Origin: Steinernema hermaphroditum
Taxonomy: Eukaryota > Nematoda > Chromadorea > Rhabditida > Steinernematidae
NCBI GenBank assembly: GCA_030435675.1
Contig: CM059621.1
Coordinates: forward strand, 10,664,001 to 10,728,000
Length of the DNA: 64,000 bases
Reading direction: 5' to 3'
Shown piece after piece: positions 20,355-30,842 of this stretch (positions are counted from its first letter, which is position 1; each line of letters opens with the position of its first letter). The notes under the pieces are model-generated. The model worked only from the letters and a program-made list of their open reading frames with translations. It had not been told where the DNA came from and ran no database searches. The translations under genes and the position numbers were made by a program.

Positions 20355-23300
20355 TTAGACCTGGATCTCCTCCAACGTCGGAATGGCAGACATGTTCGGC
20401 TGGCTGACTATGGAGTTGTTCCTCGCCGCCGCCATCGCCATTGCGGCACGCCCGTGTCGAGGACATGTCGGCGATATTCCGGGACGCATCAACCCCGGCG
20501 TCGACGCCTTTGAACTCGCTGCCAGCAGAGGCTCCTGAAACACCTTCTCGTTACCGTAGTCTCCAGCGCGTAGAGGTGAAGGAACTGTGTGGAGGTGTTT
20601 AAATCAGTCGTGTTAGAGTACCTGCTCCTGAAAGGTGCGTTGAGGAGGTCCTGTGCCGTTGAAGGTGGAGAAAAAGGCCGAGTCGACGACCGGCGGCGCT
20701 TCGGAGGACGTCGATGTGGGTGGCGGTGGAGGTGCGGGTGGAAGCAACTAAAACACGGCAAACCAAGCGGTGGATTAGTGCGGAGTGGTTAGGGGTGTGG
20801 GGATGGTGACTGACCTGGGCGCCCATCGGGGAATTGAGGCTGAAGTGGAGGTCGGCGGAGGGCGGGTGGCTGGAGGCGTACGTCTGGTACTGCGTCGGGA
20901 GCTTCGCGCCGGAAGCTGTGCTGCCGTTCGCCTTGCGGTCCTTGTGCCTCCGGTTACGGTAGACGCCGAGCGATATGCAGATGTTGAGGAGGAGGAGGCC
21001 ACAGCCGATGGCGATCGTCAGCGCCAGCACAGTGTTGTAGTTGCCGGAGGAGGCGACGGGCGCCGGCGGCGTCGGCGCGGGCGTCTCGAGGACCGTCGGC
21101 TTCGCTGAAGAGAAGAAGGTCGCCGGGGTGGAAGAGGGACTCACGTGTGACGATCTTCTTGAGGTCCTTGGGAACGGGCGTCGGGGGCATCGGCGGTGGC
21201 GGGAAGGGGTCGTTGTGGAAGCTGACGTAGGGCCGAACGGTGCCGAAGAAGGAGTCGCGCTTGAAGTGGTTCTGGAGGAGGTTGTGCTCCTCGGGGACGC
21301 CGCTGGCGTCGCCCGAACGGTGCAGCTGCGGGACGAAGCCGTTCCAGAAGCCGACCTGTGCGTTACGGTAGTAGTTCTTGACGCGGGGGCGGTCGGTGAT
21401 CTCGAGGTAGGCCTCGCGGGTGGTCGGGCTGTAGGCGGGCCACGCTGTGCTGTGGAAACGGTCCTCCATCGTGGTCGCCGTGGACATCGGCGTCGGCTTC
21501 GAGGGGTCGCCGGACTTGACGAAGTTGGAGACATAGTGCATCATGACGCGCGAAAGGCCCTTGTCGTCGGCACTGAACCCGCTGTAGACCTGCAAGACGC
21601 GGTTAGGGCTGCGCGCGGGGCGGGGGCCCACCATCTCCTCGCGGTTCTTGTTGGAGAGTGGGTAGCCGAGGATGTAGGGCACGTGGTCTCCAGAGAGACT
21701 ACCGCGGAGGCCGCTGTTGGGCTGCTCCTTGAGCCAGGCGCGCGTCTCGTGGGCGAAGACAAAGAGGAAGGTGTTCGAGGCTTTCGGCACGTCCTCGAGG
21801 GAGTGGAGCCGCGCCGTCTCGATGAGAGGCGCCGTGAAGAGGACGTCACCGAGCGCCGCCAGCACGCCATTCCGGATCGTCTTCGGGTGGTCCTTAAGGG
21901 ATCTGTTACGGTGTAGCTTTACACGGGGTCTACCTTGGGGTTGTCCCAGTCGGTGTACTCGTTGACCATTGCCGAGAGGATCTCCTTGCGGTGGAAGTCG
22001 AAGAGGTTCCGCACGAGGGTCCGGAAGATGGTGTCCCGACGCGACTTGTCGACGCCGTGGAGGAGGTCGTCGTTGGGGACGAGGTGGTGCGCCGGGTTGG
22101 AGACCATGCCCACGAGGAGGTCGATGTCGCGAAAGAGGGCGCCGAATTGGGCTCCGAAGGAGATGGTGGGGTGGCTGGGCACCATCTGGCCATCGACGAT
22201 GGGCGCGAAGGCCGAGAGGAACGTGGGCACGGCGATCTTCTGCGCGGCGCGCGTCACGTTGTCGGCGCTGTGGTCCTGCATGCAGCGGACGACACCGTCG
22301 ATGCTCCGCTGGTCCCTGACGGCTCGTTCCCCCTTCGTCGGCTTCTCCGCACAGCCGAGCTCCTCAGCCAGCTGGAAGAAGTAGGGCTGCGGGTTCTGTG
22401 TCATCGCCCACGGGGAGAGCGCCGTGCCGTCGAGCAGAATCGCGCGCCGGAAGAGTCGGTGGTTGGGCTGTGTGATTGGAGAGGCCATCAGCAGGGAAAC
22501 CAGGGAGCCCCCCGAGCCCCAACCTGTAACAGGGAGATGTCCGAAGTCGGTACGGTAGGGGTACCCATGAGAGTGAGTGTGTAGGGGTCGCCGCCGAAGG
22601 AGGGCAGCACGTTGCTGAGCATCTTGAGGGCGGCCACCAGGTCGGAGAGTCCCGAGTTCCCCGAGCAGCTGTTCGACTCGCATCTACCCGTGAATCCTGA
22701 AGCCTTCGGTCGTTCTTGACGCGCTTTGGCCCGCACTCACCGAAAACCCCAAGTCGGTAGTTAAGGGTGACGACGATGATGTGCGCGTGAGAGGCGAGGA
22801 TCGAACCGTTGTAGGGGTTCCCGGCGTTCCACCCGTATTCGTCGCCATGCACCAGAAGCAGCACAGGCAGCCGACTCTCGCCCACTTTCTCTGCAAAACA
22901 GGCATTCGCTTCGGGACTCATACGCACCCACCTAGTCTCTCCGGCACGAAAATGTTCATGTAGAGGCAGTCCTCGGACTGCGGCTTCAAGAAGGGAAGCA
23001 GACGATGCAGGTGGTCGTAGCGCTGCGCCGACATAATCTTGAACGCCCTGCAACGTCTCCCTCAGCGCGCAGTCCTGCGCAGACTACCGTACCTCGTCTC
23101 TGAGAGCTCAGGAATACCCGTCTGGTAGCAGACCGCGGAAAGTCGCGTCGTGTCCTTCGGAAGGTGCGTCCACTTGGCCGCCGAAATGGCCATTTTGAAG
23201 CGGTACTGAAAAGGTCCCCTTAGCCGTGCACTTTCGCCCCTGATTGGCTTTGTTATCTTAGGCCTGTGCCTGCTCCTGCAGGGCAACAAGCCGATTAATC

Positions 23301-23909
23301 TCGACGGCCGAGTTCCGGCGATCGATTCTCTGCGAGTGACATTTCGAACGAACCTGTCCCGAAGGGGCGACGCCGTAGGGGATGCCGAGGAACTGCGTGA
23401 CCGGCGGCAGGTCGTCGGCCTCGGGGCTGACAGTCTCGCCGCGAACGACGCCGAAGGTCGTCGACACCGTCTTGCGGCCATAACTCGCGCTGAAAGGGAT
23501 CGCAATCAGCGATGATTGGCCGGGGAAACAAAGGGCTCAGGAAGGGGCCGACCGGCGGATCGATGACGCACTCGGTGATTTGTTACACGAAAACAACTGT
23601 TTTCCCGCGACAACTACAAAGACCCGCAGTTGTCGTGTCAAGACCCCCTGCACGCATATCCTCACTTCCGAGATCTCATTCCAAAGGAACTCTTTTGGGA
23701 GATCATTTCGCACAAAAGGGCCTATGGAGGCGTTTTTGGGTCCAAAAAATGATAATTTCATAGGGCAAGAAGAAGATGGTCTTGGCGATAAGGGTGCACT
23801 TCTGAGTGACGTTTCGAGGAAAGGGCCTCGGGTACCTGGCCGGGGAGGCGGCGAGGAGAAGGAGGAGAGGGAGCAGAAGCGACGCCGAATCTGGAGGCCT
23901 CGGACGCAT
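20355..23909 (-). CDS. nlg-1: Neuroligin
   Basis: About a dozen exons. Exon 1 (23909-23836) encodes a signal peptide (SLLLPLLLLLAASPA); its phase fits the next exon. The carboxylesterase-like ectodomain shows FLGIPYGVAPSG, SEDCLYMNIFVPE, VHGDEYGWNAGNPYNGS, IIVVTLNYRLGVFG and LTLMGWGSGGSLVSLL. The nucleophile elbow of active esterases is G-x-S-x-G; here the Ser position is Gly (GWGSG), so it is catalytically dead as in neuroligins. A transmembrane helix (LALTIAIGCGLLLLNICISL) is followed by YRNRRHKDRK and a cytoplasmic tail ending EEIQV, a candidate PDZ ligand. Neuroligins are postsynaptic adhesion proteins that bind neurexin. At least three introns contain TACNGTA. A GC-rich 1.6-kb gene-free block lies upstream. 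Confidence 0.9.
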
Positions 23910-25482
23910 TCTCGCGGATCATCGATCTTGGGATTCGGAGGGCCGCATCCGGCAAGTGCTTCGGGATTCTCTGCAACGAGGTGATCGAAGACGACAAGTG
24001 GCGGCGCCCAGGTGCCTCGCGGAAAGTGGAAGTGACAGGAAATGGCGCGGAAGAATCGGCGCCGAAAAACACATTTGAGACGCGCGAAGGCGCCGCCGCC
24101 GTCGCCTGAGGAGATAATTGAATAATCGCATTAATTAGTCGCCGAAAGGGCTTCTGGAGGAAGGAGAAGATGCCCGCAGAGGGCCCGGGCCACGGTCACT
24201 CTGGCCATCGGGGAGTCAATCGGAAGGGCGGCGGAAATCAGCGATCGATGGATATTCAAATTCGGGTGATACATCGCGGAGATAGCGCCGGAGGGACAAG
24301 CGAGCGACACATCCAATTCGCGCGCCATTTGCAAATGGCGATTCCCTAAGGGCCGACAACAGACAAAGTCTCCCGAAGTGTCCTTTCAGGCGCGTACGCC
24401 TAATCATCGATTGAGAACAGATTATGCAAATATGATCTAAATTATTTGATTACGCGGCGAAGTCGACGACAAGAGGCTTCTGAATCACGGGGCGGCGGCA
24501 GTGGCGGCGAGTGGCCGAGGCGGCGTTGTTTTGGGGAGGGCCCCCGGGGAATGGTACTTAGCATGCGCCGATAGAGCCGAAGATTTCGCGTCTAATTTGC
24601 ATACTCGTGACACGTGTCAATCGCCGTCGACGGCGCCGTCGGAAGCGGCGCCAAGGTGGAAAACAGAGTTCGGCGCTTCGGTAATTAAATCCTAGAGGTT
24701 CGGCGGGGATTAATGAGCGTCGCCAGGATTAGAGGCCTGGGAAAGGGGCAATCGAGCTGGCCGGAAGGGGCATCTAAAGGAATTAAGGCAATCGAAGGCC
24801 AGAGCATCGTAATCAGGGCGAAAGGTAATTCGATTTGGGCGCCGCGGTCGAATCGACTCGGAGAGGCCCTGGAAGGTGCCATTTTGAAACCCCAGGGAGG
24901 GGCGGTAATGGTCCCCAGAATAACGTCCTCAAAGGTTCTAATTTACGCATTTAATGCGTTGATGCGCCATTAATCTCGGCGCCTTGGATAGGCCCGCGCG
25001 ATCGGCCCTCCAGGCGATTTTTCACCAATTTAATGGAGTCCAGGCTGCAGCGATGTTTGTTTTCTCATCCGGCGGTCATTCTGCGCCGCCCGGCCGGCCC
25101 TCAGTGGCCCTCCGAAGGGCGATTCCGGCCGCAGATCCGGGGCACAGAAACAATTAATTGTCGACTTCCCGCGCGCGCCGAAGACAAAGGGGAGAAGTAG
25201 GTAGGCGCCGGCGAAGTATCAATTGGCGGCGCGAAGGCCGCCGGAGGCAATCGGACGCAATATGAGATCGCGAAGAAAGAGGGAGGCGTCGCGGAACAAC
25301 TGCCCCCGAGGGCCGCGGGGATCCTCCGATCGCCTCGACGACGACGTGACGAGATCGACGGAAAGTACGCCGGAAGAACACGTCTAAGACGTCGAGGGGG
25401 ACCCCCGGGGCTTGCCATTGGAGGAGCCACCGAAGAAGGCGTCGAGGAGCGGGGCGAGGCGCTCTTGAGGGCTACAAGAGCG
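23910..25482. other. Gene-free block upstream of neuroligin
   Basis: About 1.6 kb with no credible coding frame. It mixes CpG-rich runs (GGCGCC, GCGGCG) with short AT cores such as ATTAATTAG near 24132 and ATTAAT near 24709 and 24970, which resemble homeodomain half sites. It separates the neuroligin 5' end from the 3' end of the ionotropic receptor and probably holds neuroligin regulatory DNA. This is inference from position and composition only. Confidence 0.35.
24945..24959. repeat. Perfect inverted repeat, 7-1-7
   Basis: ACGCATT-T-AATGCGT: two exactly complementary 7-base arms around one base, in the gene-free block upstream of neuroligin. It could be a dimeric transcription-factor site. 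No second copy was noticed. Confidence 0.5.
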
Positions 25483-27551
25483 TTACAAGAGCGGAGAACA
25501 CGAGGGGCCAATGTTTGTTTTGCTGTTATCCGTCCTCCCTTCCCGATCAGCGCTGATCCGATCGATCATCTGAGAGGGCCTGACACGACAACAAGGACAC
25601 TTTAATCTGCAAAAGGTATTCCCCAGAAGGAGTTCGGCGCAGAAGACGGCGATAGCGAAGGCGACGCCGAGGGCGTAGACGGCGAAGAGCTGCAGGAGGT
25701 GCCTCTGGAGGCTGAGGGCAAGCACTGACGTCGATACAGAAGGCACGTACGCGTCCTTGAGGGTACGGTAGCCATGGGCGGCTGTGATGTGCCGGACGGC
25801 TGGGAGCACCGTCATCAAGGCCTCGTTGAATCTGGAAAAGCGCCTGGTTAGGAAAGAAGTTGGACTCTATGGTGTGCAGTCGCACCCTATAAATCAGATT
25901 GTCCCAAACAGAACCGTTTTTGGAGGGAAGACAAACGACCTGTTGCCCCTCCCGGGAAGGTGTCCCCCGGCAATGTCCCCTGCCACTCAGCGTCCTTCCG
26001 CGTGGGACCCACCGATCGCGGAGTCGTCGTAGACGCTTCGGGAAGACGAAGGAGGCGAAGTGGGCCACGCCAAGGTCGTCGCGGATGACGATCTTGTCGC
26101 GCTTCCTGGAGAACCAGCTGAGCTCGTTGGGGATGAACGCCGTGTCCATTGTCGACTGGTAGACTCCGCTCCGTCTGAAGAACAGTCCTAATCACCTCCT
26201 CGCTACCGTAGCCTTACGCTATGTCGGCCACGACTTCGCTCTCGACACGACGCACCTTAATCGGCTCCTTTCTGAGCGCGTCAGTGAGTTGCTCGCAGAT
26301 CTTCGGGGAGACGCAGAGGATGGGGTGCGCCGAGTAGCCCGACATGAAGACCTCGCGCCGCTGGAGGGCGCCGACGAGCTCTTCCTGGTTCCGGAAGGGG
26401 ATACGGTAGCGGGAGGGCGCCACGAGCTTCGCGTACATCTCCGACTGGAAACAGGTGACGAGGACGATGCAGGCGACCATGTAGATGCCGTTGAGGACGA
26501 AGAGGGCCGTGGGAGAGTGGGGGAGGGAGGCGCTCTGGCGGAGATTCACGGAGATTATGTCCTGGAAGTCAAGAGAAGGTCGAGGGTAGGGTAGAAAGGG
26601 CACAAAAGACTTTAGAAGACGACCCTTGAAGGGCTGAAGATGACTTTCTTTTTGATGTAATCGAAATTCGGGCGACATTCAGTCTTCTTGTCAAGAGCAC
26701 TGATCCTGAGATCCACCGGATGTAAATCAGTTTTCGGTGATTTACGACTTCTGAATCGGCGCCGTTCGTCGCTCGTTTACGACTTCCGCTTGATTTTATG
26801 CGTGGACACCGTTTCTGAGGGAGAGCGCCAATTAGTGCCACGATCGGCCTTGAGGCAAAACGGACGGACTCACCCAGACGGCCTTCGTAAGCTCTCCGCA
26901 GAAGGTGACTCCCTTCTTCGCCGCAGAGAATCGGAGAAGAAGGTTCAGTAGGACCAAAAGGAGAAGGAGGACGCCGAAGAGGAGCCACGTGGAGAGACTC
27001 AGAGTGGCGCCGATGAACTCGGGCGTCTCGAGGATCTCGGGGCGTTTTGTGATGTAGACGGTCTGCAGAAGGCCTTTAGGTGTGCAGACGTCGGGGGTCC
27101 CACCTGGAAGTATCTGATGGGGTAGGCGAAGAGGACGAACTCCTCTCTCTCGGGGGCGATGCGCATCGAGAGGCCGGAGACGTCGATGGCACCGTCCAGC
27201 AGAAGACCCATCATGCCTGTCCAGTTGCCGTTTTCGTCGCGGGACCCGAGCTCGTTGCGAACACCGTACTCCCGCTGGACGTCTATCTGAATGGGCCGGG
27301 TTACGGTAGATGGAGGTGATGCCTACTATCTCGAAGTCGACGCCGAGGATCTGGAAGATGATGTGGATGAGCTCTACCTCGGCACCCGGTCTTCGGCACT
27401 TCTGGAAGGGAATCTGGCGGAAACAGCGGACAGAGTCCATCTCCACTTCGAGGAACCCGACCCTGAGGTGTCTCGCAACGCCTTTTGGGTCCATGCGGGA
27501 TGAAAACACACTGAGGGTTAACGTCGGCGGGGGACAGGTGGGGAGTGGCAC
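25483..27551 (-). CDS. IR-like ionotropic glutamate receptor family protein
   Basis: No amino-terminal (ATD) domain is visible; the protein goes straight into the S1 ligand-binding lobe (LRVGFLEVEMDS; RDENGNWTGMMGLLLDGAID; PEREEFVLFAYPIRYFQ). Then come M1 (LFGVLLLLLVLLNLLLRF), a short re-entrant region (NLRQSASLPHSP), M3 (IYMVACIVLVTCFQSEMYAK), the S2 lobe (IPFRNQEELVGAL to FIPNELSWFSRKRDKIVIRD) and M4 (LFAVYALGVAFAIAVFCAEL). The M3 region lacks the SYTANLAAF motif of canonical AMPA/kainate/NMDA receptors and reads like insect IRs and the divergent nematode receptors. Ligand unknown. The start codon is provisional and a signal-peptide exon may be missing. Introns at 27302 and 26204 carry TACCGTA and TACGGTA; one joins FEI to IDVQ in phase. 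Confidence 0.78.
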
Positions 27552-28507
27552 TTCCTAGCGCGGAGCGGTCACTTTCGTCCGCAAACAAACGATTTGGAGA
27601 GGTTCTGAGGGGAGTCGGATGGGAGGGGAGCTGCAGGGCACGAGTCAGGGGTGCACATGGCTCTTATAGGTACGGGAGTCTCCAATTTAAGAGAAAAAGA
27701 GTCTTTCTTATGACTTATCCTTCGTTTTTGCTTTCATCACATGGTTTCCGCTGTAATCCTCTGAGAAGAGGCGGCGGGTGGCATTACAGCACCCTCATGT
27801 TATGGCCATTCGCAGTTGATTTATAGCGGACACAAATACTGTTCCTCGGACAAATGATATCTGTCGTCACCGATGATGACGCGATGAGGCGTCCTTCAGG
27901 ACAGATTCTTGAGCGAACGGTGGGAGAACTCATTGCAGAGTAATCTTGAATTGGACCACTTCAAGAAGCCCCCCAAAAAGCGCTTTTTTGTTAGACCTAT
28001 TACACTATTCTTCCCTTACTCTTAGTTACAGTATCGCCAAATGTTCATACATAGATATTCACTATGATGCTTAACAACATTAACCTTAGATGCCACCCAA
28101 CTGCCAGGAGTACTATAGTGGGCAGCGTGAGTGAACCGACGGGCGCCAAACCGGTTCGCCGTTCCGCTGCCGCGATCGCCTCTGTTTTGTCCTCACGTCT
28201 TCCTTTGGCCCCTCGGGACACAAATATCGCTGGATTAGCATCGAATCGACGAATCGTTTGAGCCGTCGAGAATCTGCTCTCACTTTTGTATACATGAGCC
28301 TACATGAGCCGATGAGCAAAGCCCTCACCTCCGCTGCAGGACCAAAAACGGACCCCGATGTCCTCAAAACGCTCCATTCGAGCGCACTTGTCGCCCTACA
28401 TTTCCGTCTCCCGTCGAGGAAAATTACCAGTTTACCTTCCGTTCCTGTGTTACTGCCGTCTTAACCTCAAAACAAGCGTCGTTTGCAGAAACCAGTCCCT
28501 GGGAGAC
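27552..28507. other. Gene-free interval between divergent genes
   Basis: About 950 bases between the receptor 5' end and the collagen TATA box. It is AT-rich around 27.9-28.1 kb. It probably contains both promoters, and a missing first exon of the receptor could also lie here. Confidence 0.35.
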
Positions 28508-28515
28508 TATAAAAG
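28508..28515 (+). promoter_or_regulatory. TATA box of the collagen gene
   Basis: TATAAAAG, 37 bases before the collagen ATG at 28552. The spacing leaves only a short 5' leader, as expected for a strongly expressed collagen gene. Confidence 0.6.
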
Positions 28516-28551
28516 GCCTCCGAGGAGCTCCTCCACAGCCCTAATCCCAGA

Positions 28552-29442
28552 ATGACGGCGAAGACGGCGGCCTGCGCGGCCATCGTTTGCTCCTCCGTGG
28601 CGCTCCTCGTCTGCGTCTACTCGCTCCCGCGTCTCTCCACGAAGATCGCCGCCATCAACGAAATGCTCGAGGGCGACCTCCGACAGTTCCGAACCATGGA
28701 GGAGCACATTTGGAGGGAGCACCGCCAGAAGGCCCTTCCCGGACTCGTCGCGAAGGCGCGCGTTGCTCGTCAAATCTCGGCGCCCGGACAGTGCAACTGC
28801 AACTCCCAGAACAGATGCCCGCCCGGGCTTCCGGGACCGCCCGGATCCCCTGGAATCGACGGCGACCCCGGTAGGTTCCTTGCCCTCTGCCCTCATCTTC
28901 TCCTCTCAGGCCTGCCCGGTCCCCCCGGGGCTGCCGGTCTTCCCGGCAACTTCCCCGCCATCAACTTCGAAGAACGTCAGCGCTGCCGCTCGTGTCCAGG
29001 TGGTCCTCCTGGTCCTCTAGGACCCCCTGGACCTCCAGGCAACCCCGGAGAACCCGGATCTATTGGACCTGCCGGAAACTCGGGCGCTCCTGGCCAACCT
29101 GGACAGCCCGGATCCCAGGGACAACCCGGAGAACGTGGTCGAAACGGGCGACCTGGCTCCCCTGGAAGTCGAGGAATCCCCGGAGGCGCAGGCGGCAAAG
29201 GGGCGCCTGGTCCTCGAGGCCCTCCGGGACCGCCAGGATCTCCCGGTCAGCAGGCACAACCCGGAAACCCCGGAAATTCGGGACCTCAAGGACGTCAAGG
29301 ACAACCTGGAATTCCTGGCCCGCCTGGTCCCCAAGGACCCCGTGGATTCCCCGGTCCTCCAGGGCGGAATGGTCTTCCCGGCGAAGACGCCACTTACTGT
29401 CCGTGTCCCCGTCGCCGCGCCGCGAAGGTCGTCGTCGCCTAG
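28552..29442 (+). CDS. Nematode cuticle collagen
   Basis: Two exons (28552-28870 and 28910-29442; intron 39 bases) encode 283 residues. Order of parts: an N-terminal hydrophobic segment ([15 protein letters not shown]) as in cuticle collagens, a basic site KARVARQ that fits furin-type processing, a cysteine pair region (CNCNSQNRC), a short Gly-X-Y block, a second cysteine pair (RCRSC), the main Gly-X-Y block with small interruptions, and a terminal YCPCPRRR. Cysteine clusters bracketing Gly-X-Y blocks define the nematode cuticle collagen families. The product is secreted by hypodermis, trimerises and is crosslinked into the cuticle. A TATA box lies upstream and AATAAA 20 bases after the stop. 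Confidence 0.95.
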   Translation: MTAKTAACAAIVCSSVALLVCVYSLPRLSTKIAAINEMLEGDLRQFRTMEEHIWREHRQKALPGLVAKARVARQISAPGQCNCNSQNRCPPGLPGPPGSPGIDGDPGRFLALCPHLLLSGLPGPPGAAGLPGNFPAINFEERQRCRSCPGGPPGPLGPPGPPGNPGEPGSIGPAGNSGAPGQPGQPGSQGQPGERGRNGRPGSPGSRGIPGGAGGKGAPGPRGPPGPPGSPGQQAQPGNPGNSGPQGRQGQPGIPGPPGPQGPRGFPGPPGRNGLPGEDATYCPCPRRRAAKVVVA

Positions 29443-29461
29443 AGACGATCCTCTTGAGACG

Positions 29462-29467
29462 AATAAA
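29462..29467 (+). terminator. Poly(A) signal of the collagen gene
   Basis: AATAAA, 20 bases after the collagen stop codon. Confidence 0.7.
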
Positions 29468-30167
29468 TCCCCATTTTCGGATTGCACACTCCTGCTGTTG
29501 ATGGGAGTCATTCGGGGATTGCAGAGAAACAAGTGTTTCCCTGGTGCGCCCCTCGCCCTAGAAGGGACTCTAGGAAAACACCTTCAGGATTCAGAGATCC
29601 CAAAATGGACGCAAATTAGCTTTTCGGGTGACAAGAAAATTGGAGGCGAAGGAATCGATTCACTAATCGAATTCGAAATTCGCGTCCTCCGCAGACGGTT
29701 TTGCAAATTCCTTTGGACTTTCGGGTCGCCAAAACAAACGGAAAACAAAAATTGGTTCGAAGACTTCCTCTGGAAGCGGCGCTCAGACTTCATGAGTTCG
29801 AAGTGAACCTGGAGACGATTCAGATCGACGACTTTTCGGCGAAAATGTGAAGAGCATTCGAAACCAACAGCCTCCCATATCTCCGAAAGGATCGGCGACC
29901 TCCGCGAGAACCCGTGTCCGCATAATCGAATTGCGATCTTGACTTTACCCTCTTGTAAGCATGCCTCGAGGACTCTGACCTTCTGGAAGAGGCGATGCGA
30001 GGAGCGATGCGGCGGAGAGTGCGAGTCGTGGGTTTCCCGAGCAACGGGATGCGCGGCGTCCCCACGTGTTCGTCTCCGATCGATCGCACTAAGTGCACTC
30101 CTGATCAGCATTCGTCTGAGGCGACCGAACACCGATCGTCGAAGCCCTATCAGTCACGCGAGCGCCG
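29468..30167. other. Gene-free interval
   Basis: Seven hundred bases between the collagen poly(A) signal and the saposin-like gene. The overlapping frames on both strands show no domain or splice pattern. Promoter DNA for the downstream gene is likely near its right end. Confidence 0.4.
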
Positions 30168-30842
30168 ATGCACTCCCGACTGACCACTCCGCTCTGCCTT
30201 CTTCTGAGCCTCTGCCTTCTCGTGGCGCCCGCCGAGGGCCTCCGGAGGCCGAAGTGGGACCGCTTCGAGGCGAAGAAAGAGGTGGTCGCCTCCTTCTGCG
30301 ACGTCTGCATCGCCGCCATGATCGGAGTCGTCTACGACCTCGTCCAGTTCAAGGTAGGCGCCTTGTTTTCCCGGACAATCATCACTAACTATAAATCAGG
30401 TCTTGAGTGGAAAATTCATAACTTAGTGGATACTTTACGATTCATTTACGAACACTGTTTTGATCGTAAAACGAAAGGTCACCTGAAACGACCGTATCCG
30501 GGAACCTCCGCCATTTTGCGACTCTTGCGTAGAAGCTGCTGAAAGACGCGAAAGATTTCCCTTCCCACGGCACTCCAACAGTACGTGGGAATCTAGAAAG
30601 AGGTCCCGCGACCTGAAGGCACCGTCGAGATGCCCGTTTCTAAGGAACTCTCTTTGCAGCATCTCCTTCTGCAGCAAGTGGAGAAGCGCTGTCGACGGCT
30701 CTGCCACGGCGACGCCGTCCTTGAACGGCACTGCGTCGAGACGCTCTCCAAAGGCATCGTCCGTGTTCTGGACCGCGCCGAGATGGGCCTCAACCCCAAC
30801 AAGATCTGCTCGAAGTTCCGATTTTGTTTTTCCGGCCTCTAG
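30168..30842 (+). CDS. Secreted saposin-B-like protein
   Basis: Two exons (30168-30353 and 30660-30842) encode 122 residues. A signal peptide (PLCLLLSLCLLVAPAEG) is followed by one saposin-B unit: CDVC in helix 1, a central segment with KRCRRLCHG and HCVETL, and ICSKFRFC near the end. The C-x-x-C start and the paired cysteines at the end match the three-disulfide pattern, with one or two extra cysteines in the middle. Saposin-like proteins bind or disturb lipid membranes; in nematodes many are gut antimicrobial or digestive factors, but others are not. The 306-base intron is long for this genome. An alternative acceptor 15 bases downstream (CTGCAG) keeps the frame and would remove five residues. 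Confidence 0.75.

Noticed and set aside
21363..21371. TACGGTA copies inside exons (also near 3879, 6168, 20951, 26401)
   Set aside because: They encode ordinary codons (Tyr-Arg-Asn, Tyr-Ser-Asn, Thr-Val-Val) in well-matched proteins, so they were not counted as intronic motif instances.
20599..21534. A 311-codon minus-strand frame overlapping neuroligin
   Set aside because: It is mostly another frame of the neuroligin exons; only its last part, including the transmembrane helix, is the real frame and is described with neuroligin.
21041..21916. A 291-codon plus-strand frame opposite neuroligin
   Set aside because: Antisense shadow of GC-rich neuroligin exons; composition mirrors the other strand and no domain is present.
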